DNA from: CAIPAT01 sp041665605
GTDB lineage: Bacteria > Verrucomicrobiota > Lentisphaeria > Victivallales > Victivallaceae
Assembly (NCBI GenBank): GCA_041665605.1
Contig: JBAYIO010000007.1
Coordinates: 1-64,000, forward strand
Direction: 5' to 3'
DNA length: 64,000 nt
Below the pieces are notes generated by a model. That model was not told the DNA's origin and ran no database searches. It was given only the letters and a program-made list of their open reading frames with translations. Of the stretch, positions 43,751 through 52,097 are shown piece by piece (position 1 is the first letter of the stretch; every line of letters starts with the position of its first letter). The position numbers were made by a program, and so were the translations under genes.

Positions 43751-44893
43751 TCACTCCGCTTTTGCCGCCTCCTGAGATTTTTTCTCCAGGATCTGCATCA
43801 GGTCATCATACGGCTTGTTGAACTTTTCGACGCCTTCATCTTCAAGCTGCTGTGTCACCTGATCAATGCTGATGCCCAGCTCCGGCAGGGATTTGAACAC
43901 GTCCATAGCAGCGGCGATATCGTCTTCAATCCGGATTGCCGGCTGGCCGTGGTCGCGGTAAGCGTTGAGCGTTTCCACCGGCACCGTATTGACGGTGTTG
44001 GGCGCGATAATGGAATCAACGTATTTCACATCGCTGTATTGCGGGTTCTTGGTGCCGGTACTGGCCCAGAGCAGACGCTGCACGAGAGCGCCTTTGTCCA
44101 TCAGTTTCTGAAAGCGTTCGCAGAAAAATAATTCCCTGTATATCTGATAAGCGGCTTTGGCGCTGGCAACGGCAACCTCGCCGCGCAGTTTCACGGCCAG
44201 TACGGCATTGGCGGCGTCCTGCTGGATTATTTTTTCCAGTATCGGATCAATCAGCGTGTCAATGCGGCTGAGAAAGAAGCTGGCGACTGAAGCGACATGT
44301 CTTAACGGTTTATCCTGGCTGCAGCGGTCTTCCATGCCGGCAATATAGGCTTCCGCAACCTGGCGGTAGCGCGGCAGACCGAAAATCAGTGTTACATTGA
44401 TATTAATTCCTTCACTGATCAACTGGCGGATGGCGGGCAAGCCTTCGAGGGTGGCCGGAACTTTGATGAAGACATTGGGCTGGTCCAGTTCCTGCCACAG
44501 ACGGCGGGCTTCTTCGATAGTGCCCTGCGTGTCATGCGCCAGATGCGGATTGACTTCCAGGCTGACATAACCGTCGAGCACGCTGGTGGAGGCATAGACC
44601 GGGCGGAACACCGTGGCGGCATCGCGGACATCCCGCAGGCTGATTGCATCGTAAATTTCTTTGCAGTTTTTACCGCCGGCAGCCAGCGCGCGAATATCAG
44701 CATCATAATCATTGCTGCCCGAAATCGCCTTTTCAAAAATCGCGGGATTGGATGTCATGCCGCGCAGTCCGTCGTTTTCGATCAGATGCCGGAGATCGCC
44801 GCCGGAGATCAGATCCCGCCGGATATAGTCCAGCCAGATTGATTGTTCGAGATTGCTCAGTTGCTTTAAAGGATTGTCGCCAATGTCACTCAT
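43751..44893 (-). CDS. tal: Transaldolase
   Basis: 380 aa from ATG 44893 (GGAGG upstream). Transfers a dihydroxyacetone unit between sugar phosphates. The Schiff-base lysine is in NVFIKVPATLEG (about 140-151). LRGMTSNPAIFEKAI near 40-54, SLEVNPHLAHDTQGTI near 110-125 and NVTLIFGLPRYRQV near 163 identify the long actinobacterial/plant-type TAL. It supplies fructose-6-P/erythrose-4-P interconversion next to phosphoketolase, the same pairing as in the bifid shunt. It is first in a two-gene operon with xfp. Confidence 0.96.
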   Translation of the reverse strand: MSDIGDNPLKQLSNLEQSIWLDYIRRDLISGGDLRHLIENDGLRGMTSNPAIFEKAISGSNDYDADIRALAAGGKNCKEIYDAISLRDVRDAATVFRPVYASTSVLDGYVSLEVNPHLAHDTQGTIEEARRLWQELDQPNVFIKVPATLEGLPAIRQLISEGININVTLIFGLPRYRQVAEAYIAGMEDRCSQDKPLRHVASVASFFLSRIDTLIDPILEKIIQQDAANAVLAVKLRGEVAVASAKAAYQIYRELFFCERFQKLMDKGALVQRLLWASTGTKNPQYSDVKYVDSIIAPNTVNTVPVETLNAYRDHGQPAIRIEDDIAAAMDVFKSLPELGISIDQVTQQLEDEGVEKFNKPYDDLMQILEKKSQEAAKAE

Positions 44894-44989
44894 GATGTCC
44901 TCCGTGTTTGCCATACGCCCGCAAAGACCAATAATTGATCGTTCCTCATAAAAATTAAGTTAACCCTGTTTTCAGCTTTATCAAGCCAA

Positions 44990-45024
44990 TAAAAAAGCCG
45001 GAGAAAATTACTTTCCTCCGGCTT
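44990..45024 (-). terminator. Rho-independent terminator of the sugar-isomerase/Idh operon
   Basis: Minus strand AAGCCGGAG...CTCCGGCTTTTTTATT: 8-bp GC-rich stem with a 12-base loop and a T-run, 23 bp past the stop at 45047. Confidence 0.9.
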
Positions 45025-45046
45025 CCATTCAATTTTCCAATGCAGC

Positions 45047-46159
45047 TTACAGGTCGAGCAGACCGTCCTGAAGGCCGAGCGGAAGCGCCGCGGGGCGCTC
45101 GCAGGTGGTCGTCAGTTCGATATGTTTGCCGGCAAGACTGGACTTTTCAAATGATTCCATGATCTCAAGCACATGGAAGGCAAGCGCGCCGCTGCAGCGG
45201 TGTTTGCGTCCGGACTGCAATGCATAGGCCATATCCGCCGTGCCGATGCTGCGGGAGTTCTCGGTGTAGATGTGGGACAGCGGACATTCGCTGATCACCG
45301 GGCTCGGCACGCCGCCTTTGGCAAGTTTAACCGGGCCGCCGAAACCATTCGGGTCCGGCACGAAAAGCGTGCCTTCGGTACCGTAGATCTCAATCGGATT
45401 GTGCCCCTGTTTCCACACGTCGAAACTGGTGATCATGTTGATGATCGCGCCGTTGCGGAATTCAATGACTCCGGCCAGGTGGGTAGGCACTTCAACCGGC
45501 AGTTTTTCCCGTTTGATCAGCGCCTGGGGACCGGCTTCTCTGACGTCAAACGACTTCGCGGTGATGGCGCAGACGCGTCTGGCCGGACCGAGCAGATTGA
45601 CCAGCGCGGTGATATAGTAGGGGCCAAGGTCGAACATCGGGCCGCCGCCTTTTTCATAGAAGAAAGCGGGGGACGGATGGTAATATCTTTCGGGACCGTA
45701 ACCCATAAACATCGCGGTTCCGCCGATCGGGCGGCCGATCCAGCCGTCGTCAATCAGTTTGCGGCAGGTCTGCTGGCCGCCGCCGAGGAACGTGTCCGGG
45801 GCGCAGCCGACGAGCAGCTTTCTGGCTTTCGCGGCGGCGACAATCTTTTTGCCTTCTTCGCAGGTGACGGCGAACGGCTTTTCGGAGTAGGCATGCTTGC
45901 CGTGCTCAAGGGTTTTCAGCGCTATTTCAGCATGGGCTTTGGGAATGGTCAGATTGACGACGATCTCAATGCCGGGATCAGCCAGCAGCTTGTTGACGGT
46001 TACTGCTTTTACCTTATGTTCTTCGCCTTTGGCCTTGGCCGCCGCCGGATTGATATCCGCACAGGCGACTACTTCAAGGATGTCGAAGCGTTTTGCCGCG
46101 CTGAAATACGCATTGCTGATGTGTCCGCAGCCGATGATACCGATTTTAACTTTTTTCAT
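45047..46159 (-). CDS. Gfo/Idh/MocA-family NAD(P) oxidoreductase
   Basis: 370 aa. N-terminal Rossmann fold: GIIGCGHISNAYFSAA (6-21); active-site EKPFAVTCEEGKK (about 94-106, Lys). C-terminal domain has GYGPERYYHPSPAFFYEKGG and DLGPYYITALVNLLG, typical of myo-inositol/glucose dehydrogenase-like members. Oxidises a sugar, inositol or sugar acid. Together with the TIM-barrel isomerase gene 22 bp upstream it forms a short catabolic operon, with a divergent AraC gene. The sugar cannot be named. Confidence 0.92.
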   Translation of the reverse strand: MKKVKIGIIGCGHISNAYFSAAKRFDILEVVACADINPAAAKAKGEEHKVKAVTVNKLLADPGIEIVVNLTIPKAHAEIALKTLEHGKHAYSEKPFAVTCEEGKKIVAAAKARKLLVGCAPDTFLGGGQQTCRKLIDDGWIGRPIGGTAMFMGYGPERYYHPSPAFFYEKGGGPMFDLGPYYITALVNLLGPARRVCAITAKSFDVREAGPQALIKREKLPVEVPTHLAGVIEFRNGAIINMITSFDVWKQGHNPIEIYGTEGTLFVPDPNGFGGPVKLAKGGVPSPVISECPLSHIYTENSRSIGTADMAYALQSGRKHRCSGALAFHVLEIMESFEKSSLAGKHIELTTTCERPAALPLGLQDGLLDL

Positions 46160-46181
46160 TTCCTGCTTCTCCCTTTACCGG

Positions 46182-46940
46182 TTATTTGTTACCGCTGGCC
46201 AGTTTATTTGAAATCAGGTATTTGTAGCTCTGTTCCACGGCTTCAAACATATCGGTGTCGCAGCGGTCAAGCTCAACCACCATCCAGCGGGTGACTTTTT
46301 CATCGGCGGCGGCGATAATTTCCGGAATGTTGTTCTTGCCGGAGCCGACCGCGACCATGGTGTTGTGCTCTTTGTCGAACATGCCGTCCTTGATATGAAG
46401 CAGGACGCAGCGGGCTTTGAATTTTTTGACTTGTTCGGCGGCGTCTTCATGCCCGAAATTGGCGGCCCAGTAGGTGTCCAGTTCGAATTTAACTTTCGGA
46501 CAGAGTTCCGCGTAAATATCATAGGCGATGCGGCCTTTGATGCGTTCGAATTCAAAATCATGATTATGCTGGAAAAGCGTAAGTCCGGCGGCGGCGAGTT
46601 TCGCCTGCATGCCGTTGACTTTTTCGGCGGTGGCTTTAATCGAATCAAGGTCCTTGAACTCATTCCGGCCGTAACCGCAGGCCACCAGGTCAATGCCAAG
46701 CTCGCCGGCCACTTCGATCACCTGATTCAGGTTGTCGGGATTGGCCCACGGACTGTGAGTGGAGGATATTTCCATGCCCAGGTCTGTAACGATCTTCTTC
46801 AACTCTTTCGGGGTGAGATTCCAGAATCCCGCCGGTTCCACTCCTTTGTAGCCGATGGCCGCGACTCTTTTCAACACTCCGACAAAATCCTTCTCCGCCT
46901 GCTCTCTCAACGAATACAACTGGACTGAAATCGGTTTCAT
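46182..46940 (-). CDS. Sugar phosphate isomerase/epimerase-like TIM-barrel protein
   Basis: 252 aa, xylose-isomerase-like TIM barrel (AP_endonuc_2). Visible motifs: VQLYSLREQAEKDF near the N-terminus; GVEPAGFWNLTP; STHSPWA; HNHDFEFERIKGR (metal-site region) near 129-141; FELDTYWAANFGHED near 152; LHIKDGMFD; and the C-terminal WMVVELDRCDTD (last acidic ligand). Such enzymes epimerise or isomerise keto sugars, or convert inosose derivatives. First gene of the operon with the Gfo/Idh oxidoreductase. Confidence 0.9.
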   Translation of the reverse strand: MKPISVQLYSLREQAEKDFVGVLKRVAAIGYKGVEPAGFWNLTPKELKKIVTDLGMEISSTHSPWANPDNLNQVIEVAGELGIDLVACGYGRNEFKDLDSIKATAEKVNGMQAKLAAAGLTLFQHNHDFEFERIKGRIAYDIYAELCPKVKFELDTYWAANFGHEDAAEQVKKFKARCVLLHIKDGMFDKEHNTMVAVGSGKNNIPEIIAAADEKVTRWMVVELDRCDTDMFEAVEQSYKYLISNKLASGNK

Positions 46941-47062
46941 TTGGTTTTCTCCTTAATTAAGAAAAATGAAAAACGTTTATACGGATGCTTTCAAAAAAAA
47001 TACTATGACTTATATTCTATTGCGCGGAACGTTATTTATCAATTGACAAAAACTATTATTTA

Positions 47063-47875
47063 TTGATTGCATTTATGGAAGGTCACATAATCAATTCGGA
47101 TATGTACGAAAGCCTGGTGAATGTCGGCTATTTTGAAGCGCCGTACGGACGTACGGTTACGCCTCACCGCATTCCGCTGGGAACGGAATATATTGAAATT
47201 CTGACCGGCGGGAAAATATTCTTTGAATCTGGCGGCGTGGATATGACGTTCGGCAAAGGAGCTGTGTTCTGGCATTTGAGCAAGGAAATGACCATTCACC
47301 GCACGCCGCCGGATGATCCGTACCGCTGCCTGGTGCTGGCGTTCAAAGTCAAATTGCGCAACCGGGTGCTGCCCAGGGTCACCCAATGGCATGACGAACA
47401 ATCGGCGGTTGATTTTTCCCAGGACGCGCAGCGCTGTTTTCATGATAATTCCTATGACCGGGATGTGCTCGGGAAATATTTATACAACCGGGTGTTCTGG
47501 GAAGCATATTGCTATACGCGGCGCAAAGATACGCCGGACTATCCATTGGCGGTCAAGCGGGCGATGGCAGTCATTGACGATCTGACGGATGGCGATTTCC
47601 CGGTCCGCGATCTGGCGCAAAGAGCAGGCGTCAGCGAACCTTATCTGTTCGCTCTTTTCAAAAAATATTTATACATTTCACCGCATCAGTATATTCTCAA
47701 CCGTCGTCTGCATAAAGCGAAAACGCTGCTGGCGGGCAGCGAACAGAGCATCAAGGAAGTCGCGTTTGAATGCGGTTTTTTCAATCTGGAATGTTTCTAC
47801 CGGGCGTTCAAGAAAAACTGCGGCTTTACTCCGGCCGATTACCGCAGACGTCATTCACCGTATGCGCTTCAATAA
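47063..47875 (+). CDS. AraC-family transcriptional regulator with cupin-like N-terminus
   Basis: 270 aa. N-terminal 1-150: beta-rich sugar-sensing domain (RTVTPHRIPLGTEYIEILTG; FGKGAVFWHLSKEMTIH). C-terminal AraC double HTH at about 165-262 (DFPVRDLAQRAGVSEPYLFA and IKEVAFECGFFNLECFYRAF). Divergent from the isomerase/Gfo-Idh operon with a 122-bp intergenic region, so it probably controls that operon. Start may be the ATG at 47075 rather than 47063 (MIAFMEGH); both are possible. The next gene starts 8 bp after its stop. Confidence 0.9.
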   Translation: MIAFMEGHIINSDMYESLVNVGYFEAPYGRTVTPHRIPLGTEYIEILTGGKIFFESGGVDMTFGKGAVFWHLSKEMTIHRTPPDDPYRCLVLAFKVKLRNRVLPRVTQWHDEQSAVDFSQDAQRCFHDNSYDRDVLGKYLYNRVFWEAYCYTRRKDTPDYPLAVKRAMAVIDDLTDGDFPVRDLAQRAGVSEPYLFALFKKYLYISPHQYILNRRLHKAKTLLAGSEQSIKEVAFECGFFNLECFYRAFKKNCGFTPADYRRRHSPYALQ

Positions 47876-47883
47876 GGTAAAAA

Positions 47884-48645
47884 ATGAAATTATTGCTTAA
47901 ACTGAATATCCTGCTGATCCTCCTGTCGCTGATCTGCCCGTTGCACGCGCAGGAAGCGGAGCTTAATCCGCCGGAAGTGAAAACCATTCTGCAAAAGATG
48001 TCTGCCGCGGTTGATCCGGCGCACAAACTGTCCAAAGCGTCCTCCATTATGATCCAGATTCAAAATGTCATCGAAAGCAAAGGCGTTAAAAGCCAGTTGA
48101 CCGCGTGTTTTGTCAATCCGGACAAATACCGGGCGGATACGAAAATGGGCGCGTTCCAGCTTGAATCGCGCGGCTTCAACGGACAAACTTTCTGGAAGAA
48201 AACCGCCATCGGCTCAGTTCCAAAACTAAGCGGCCCGGCAGTCGAACCGATGCGCTTCCTGGTCAGTTTCATGCATCCCGGCGCCAGATTCAACCATATT
48301 TTCACCAGAATTGTGTGGGACAAAAAGAAATATAAACTGAATAATTTCGACTGCGCCATGCTGACATGCTATCCGCCGCCGGAGTTAAAACTGCCGCCGT
48401 ATATTATCTATGTGGACCGGAACAACTGGTTTATCCGCCGGACAGAAATCACCGCGCCGGAATTCGGACGCAATATGAAAGTGGTCACGGATTTCTACAA
48501 TTACGGCGCTTATGACGGAGTGAATCTGCCGGTTGAATACACCATCTATTTCCCCGGCGCAACCATAAAATCAAAGACAACAGGCATGTTCCTGAATGTC
48601 AATCCAGCCGCCGATTTCTTCGAGGTTCCGCCATCCGGGTTTTGA
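47884..48645 (+). CDS. Secreted LolA-like outer-membrane-associated protein
   Basis: 253 aa. Sec signal peptide ending at about LHAQE (cleavage near residue 22). The mature protein has a half-barrel pattern similar to LolA/LolB-type lipid-carrier proteins and DUF2092-like proteins: repeated strands, no enzyme motif. It may carry lipids or act as an envelope sensor. Coupled behind an AraC regulator with no known functional link; the pairing is odd for a lipid carrier and could be simple read-through. Confidence 0.7.
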   Translation: MKLLLKLNILLILLSLICPLHAQEAELNPPEVKTILQKMSAAVDPAHKLSKASSIMIQIQNVIESKGVKSQLTACFVNPDKYRADTKMGAFQLESRGFNGQTFWKKTAIGSVPKLSGPAVEPMRFLVSFMHPGARFNHIFTRIVWDKKKYKLNNFDCAMLTCYPPPELKLPPYIIYVDRNNWFIRRTEITAPEFGRNMKVVTDFYNYGAYDGVNLPVEYTIYFPGATIKSKTTGMFLNVNPAADFFEVPPSGF

Positions 48646-48659
48646 ACTAAATGCATCAT

Positions 48660-49724
48660 TTATAATTTAAAATCGCGGCAGGCCTGAAGATAGGCTTCAA
48701 TGTTGGCCCATGGTACTTCCGGTTCAATAAGATGCGTCGGCGTGCACAGCAGGCCGCCTTTCCCGCCGGCAATCTTCAGATTGCGGAGCACCTCGCGTCG
48801 TACATCTTCCGGTTTGCCGAACGGCATCGTCGTCTGCGTGCCGATGGTTCCCCAGAATGACAGGACATCGCCGTATTCGGCGTGAATTTTCTCAAAGCTC
48901 ATGCACTCCGGCTGAACCGGGTTCAGGATGTCCACGCCGATTTCGATCAGGTCGGGAATGAACGGTTCGACATAACCGCAGGAATGATAGCTGAACAGCA
49001 GATCCGGTTTAACCGCTTTGGCCGCTTTGATGACTTGCGCGAAACGCGGCTTGAGCCAGGCGCGGTAAAGTTCTTCGGACATCATGATGGCGTGCTGCAT
49101 GCCGATATCATCGCCGAGATGAATAAAGTCAACTCCGGCCCCGGCCAGCGCGACCACCCGCGCCCGGACAAGTTCAGTGATCCGGTCCAGATGATATACG
49201 GCCTTCTCGTCACCGGTCATCATATCCATCATTAATTCTTCCATACTGCGCATGGCCCAGGAGTTTTCCCAGATGGAACCCGGACTGCCCATTACCGCCA
49301 GTCCCCGGTCATGGAAGCTTTGCACTGCCGGAATCAACTGTTCCATACAGTCATGGCGCAATTCCGGATACGGATAGGCCTTAAATTCATCCAGGCTGGT
49401 AAAGTTCTTCATCGGGTGGTGCATCCGGGTCATGTGCATGGAGCCGGAATGCGGTTCATGCGCCACGCCGTCATCGCCGATTTTGGTTCCGGGATTAAAT
49501 ATCACGCCCGGATAATACCGCGTCCAGTCCTGCTTGTTCTCTTTCACCGCCGCGCCGACATAACGAAACGGAAAATTAAATTTGTCCACATAAAATTCGG
49601 CATTGCCGTAGCGCTGCTTGAATTCTTCGATCAATGACGGACATAGCCAGAAATGGGCAGGAACGTATTCAAAACCTTCGCGGCGCCATAACTTTAACAG
49701 ATTTTCACGCGGTGTAAGCGACAT
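48660..49724 (-). CDS. URO-D-like methyltransferase/decarboxylase-fold protein (MtaA/CmuA type)
   Basis: 354 aa uroporphyrinogen-decarboxylase-fold protein. Text such as PVPAHFWLCPSLIEEFKQRY-like start, FIHLGDDIGMQHAIMMSEELY (about 198-218), LFSYHSCGYVEPFIPDLIEI (His/Cys zinc-site-like) and VDILNPVQPECMS is typical of the MtaA/CmuA group rather than HemE. Those proteins move methyl groups between corrinoid proteins and thiols. Corrinoid dependence would fit the cob operon in this window. Divergent AraC gene (49852) is the likely regulator. Substrate unknown. Confidence 0.85.
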   Translation of the reverse strand: MSLTPRENLLKLWRREGFEYVPAHFWLCPSLIEEFKQRYGNAEFYVDKFNFPFRYVGAAVKENKQDWTRYYPGVIFNPGTKIGDDGVAHEPHSGSMHMTRMHHPMKNFTSLDEFKAYPYPELRHDCMEQLIPAVQSFHDRGLAVMGSPGSIWENSWAMRSMEELMMDMMTGDEKAVYHLDRITELVRARVVALAGAGVDFIHLGDDIGMQHAIMMSEELYRAWLKPRFAQVIKAAKAVKPDLLFSYHSCGYVEPFIPDLIEIGVDILNPVQPECMSFEKIHAEYGDVLSFWGTIGTQTTMPFGKPEDVRREVLRNLKIAGGKGGLLCTPTHLIEPEVPWANIEAYLQACRDFKL

Positions 49725-49851
49725 AATGCCAAGTCCTTTTTTTAAATAAATGATTGATATAGTTATATTATGATGTATAATTTAAATGTTTCCACAGCAT
49801 AATGTGTTTAAAAGTATTCATTAAATGATATTTATTATCAGGACGTGATTT

Positions 49852-50697
49852 ATGATGGTCCGCGACATCATTTTTCAAACCTACCGGGGGCTGGAAGGCT
49901 TCCCCGTTCCTGTCCATCTGGAGACGGAGACGCAGTTCAGTCCGGTCTACCGGAATGCTTCAGGCCGCTTCAACGGCCTGTTTGTTTACACATTGAAAGG
50001 ACGGGGCTGTTTTGAGGAAGCCGATGGACACAAATATCCGTTGCTGCCGGGAATCGCTTATGTGTGCGCCGGCCTGGAGCCGGGCGTCAAATATTATTAT
50101 CCGGAGGATGCAACTGAACCATGGACTTTCATGTGGTTCAGTTTCAAGGGCGAGTTCGCGGAGAATATGCTGAAAAGCGTAATCAGCCGCTACGGCCGCA
50201 CTTACCGCATCCCGGAGACGCATCCGCTGATACTCGAACTGCTGGCCCTGCAGAACAGCCGGGGACCGGTGCATGTGCTGTCCCCCCACGAAGGCAGCGC
50301 GCTGGTCTTCGGCGTCATCAATATGCTGGCGGAAACACGCGAACAGAAACACATGGAGAACCATTCATCCAGGCTCATCCTTAAAGCGCAGCAGATGATT
50401 ATTTCCCGGATCGGCGAAAAGGTAAGCTGTGAACAGGTGGCGGCGGAACTCCATATCTCGCGGGAACATTTCTCCAGGCTGTTCAAGCAGCAGACCGGCA
50501 TCACGCCGAATGAATTTATTGCCCGCCGGAAAATCATCCACGCCTGCCATCTCCTGAAAGACACCCGGATGAACTGCAAAGAAATCGCCTTCGCCGTGGG
50601 CTATGAAACCCCGGCAAATTTCATCCGGGCGTTCAAAGGCTATCAAAAAACCACCCCGCTGCAATTCCGCAAAAACGGAGTAATACCAATCTACTAA
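49852..50697 (+). CDS. AraC-family transcriptional regulator
   Basis: 281 aa. N-terminal cupin-like sensing domain (GRFNGLFVYTLKGRGCFEEA; DGHKYPLLPGIAYVCAG). AraC HTH at about 180-275: EKVSCEQVAAELHISREHFS and CKEIAFAVGYETPANFIRAF, ending QKTTPLQFRK. Divergent from the URO-D-like gene across 127 bp of AT-rich DNA. The reading frame begins at the first of two ATGs (MMVRDIIF) after GGACGTG. Confidence 0.9.
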   Translation: MMVRDIIFQTYRGLEGFPVPVHLETETQFSPVYRNASGRFNGLFVYTLKGRGCFEEADGHKYPLLPGIAYVCAGLEPGVKYYYPEDATEPWTFMWFSFKGEFAENMLKSVISRYGRTYRIPETHPLILELLALQNSRGPVHVLSPHEGSALVFGVINMLAETREQKHMENHSSRLILKAQQMIISRIGEKVSCEQVAAELHISREHFSRLFKQQTGITPNEFIARRKIIHACHLLKDTRMNCKEIAFAVGYETPANFIRAFKGYQKTTPLQFRKNGVIPIY

Positions 50698-50715
50698 AAC
50701 CGGAAGTCAAACGCT

Positions 50716-50728
50716 GACTCCTGACTTC
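50716..50728 (-). repeat. Short copy of the GAAGTCAGGAGTC repeat module
   Basis: GACTCCTGACTTC is the reverse complement of the 13-mer that opens repeat block A (66-78). It sits in the 121-bp spacer below the AraC gene. Confidence 0.45.
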
Positions 50729-50818
50729 TCTCTTTCCTCCCCTTTGCTTTTCCCGCGGATTCAGATTATATTACAGCGGTTTTAAAATCAGCAAACATAA
50801 ATATGGCGGAAGTTTAAT

Positions 50819-51892
50819 ATGAAGACTGCGGTAATCACCGGTTCCAACGGGCTGATCGGTTCTGAAGCTGTAAGGTTTTTCTGTGACAAAGGATTCGATG
50901 TCGTCGGCATTGACAACGACATGCGGAAATACTTCTTCGGCGACGACGCCTCCACCAAATGGGTCGAATCCGAACTGGTCATCAATTATCCGAACTTTAT
51001 CCCGAAATCCGCCGACATCCGCGATTTCAGCGCCATCAGCGATATTTTCCGCGATTTCGGCCGGGACATCGCGCTGGTGATTCACACCGCCGCCCAGCCG
51101 TCGCACGACTGGGCCGCCCGCGAACCTTTTACCGACTTCGGCGTCAACGCCAACGGCACGCTCAATATGCTGGAAGCCACCCGGCAGTTCTGCCCCGATG
51201 CGGTTTTCATCTTCACTTCAACCAATAAAGTCTACGGCGACAATCCCAATCTGCTGCCGCTGGTCGAACTCGACACCCGCTGGGAAATCGACGTCAGCCA
51301 TCCCTATTTCACGCACGGCATTGACGAGAACATGTCCATTGACCATTGCAAACATTCACTCTTCGGCGCCTCGAAAGTCGCCGCCGACGTCATGGTGCAG
51401 GAATACGGCAGATATTTCGGCATGAAGACCGGCCTCATCCGCGGCGGCTGCCTGACCGGCCCCCGCCATTCCGCCGCCGAACTCCACGGCTTCCTGGCCT
51501 ATCTGATGAAATGCGCCATCACCTGCAAGGAATACCGCATCTTCGGCTACAAGGGCAAACAGGTCCGCGACAACATTCATTCGGAAGATTTGATTAACGC
51601 GTTCTGGCATTTCTACCAGGCCCCCCGCGGCGGCGAAGCCTACAACATGGGCGGCAGCCGTTTCAGCAACTGCTCCATGCAGGAAGCAATTGTGCTGTGC
51701 GAAAAAATCACCGGACAGAAAATGAACACCCGTTACACCGATGACAACCGCGTCGGCGACCACATCTGGTGGATCAGCGACGTCTCCAAATTCAAATCCC
51801 ACTACCCCGAATGGAGTCTGACCAAGAACGTCGAAGACATCCTGACCGAAATCCACGATTACAACAAAGACCGCTGGATCAAAGAGCAGTAG
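50819..51892 (+). CDS. NAD-dependent nucleotide-sugar epimerase (CDP-paratose 2-epimerase-like)
   Basis: 357-aa extended SDR. NAD motif TGSNGLIGSE (7-16); FTSTNKVYGDNPN (catalytic Thr/Ser region); DHCKHSLFGASKVAADVM, where the YxxxK tyrosine position is replaced by the FxxxK-type text SLFGASK; RGGCLTGPRHSAAE; and the C-terminal domain. This segment (Tyr replaced, TGP.H..AE) is as in CDP-paratose/CDP-tyvelose epimerases, whose mechanism tolerates it. Synonymous sites are strongly C-ending compared with neighbours, a sign of high expression or transfer. No other O-antigen gene is adjacent. Confidence 0.88.
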   Translation: MKTAVITGSNGLIGSEAVRFFCDKGFDVVGIDNDMRKYFFGDDASTKWVESELVINYPNFIPKSADIRDFSAISDIFRDFGRDIALVIHTAAQPSHDWAAREPFTDFGVNANGTLNMLEATRQFCPDAVFIFTSTNKVYGDNPNLLPLVELDTRWEIDVSHPYFTHGIDENMSIDHCKHSLFGASKVAADVMVQEYGRYFGMKTGLIRGGCLTGPRHSAAELHGFLAYLMKCAITCKEYRIFGYKGKQVRDNIHSEDLINAFWHFYQAPRGGEAYNMGGSRFSNCSMQEAIVLCEKITGQKMNTRYTDDNRVGDHIWWISDVSKFKSHYPEWSLTKNVEDILTEIHDYNKDRWIKEQ

Positions 51893-52097
51893 GCGGATAA
51901 CCGATAACCAGCAGTCATCCAGAACCGCCTGACTGACCATAAAAACAAACAGATTTTTGAATGTTTGCTAATAGTTTTTGTTGCCTTTTGACGGTTACAG
52001 GTTATTATTACAAAATGAGAATAACTGTTAGGCATCAGCAGAGATCGATAGCACGCTGAGATGCTGAGCATTCTAAATAAATCATTAAGGTGGTATT

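Noticed and set aside
45173..46294. 373-codon plus-strand frame
   Set aside because: Antisense to the Gfo/Idh/MocA gene whose catalytic motifs are intact.
46214..46699. 161-codon minus-strand frame inside the TIM-barrel isomerase gene
   Set aside because: Out-of-frame shadow of a well-supported gene.
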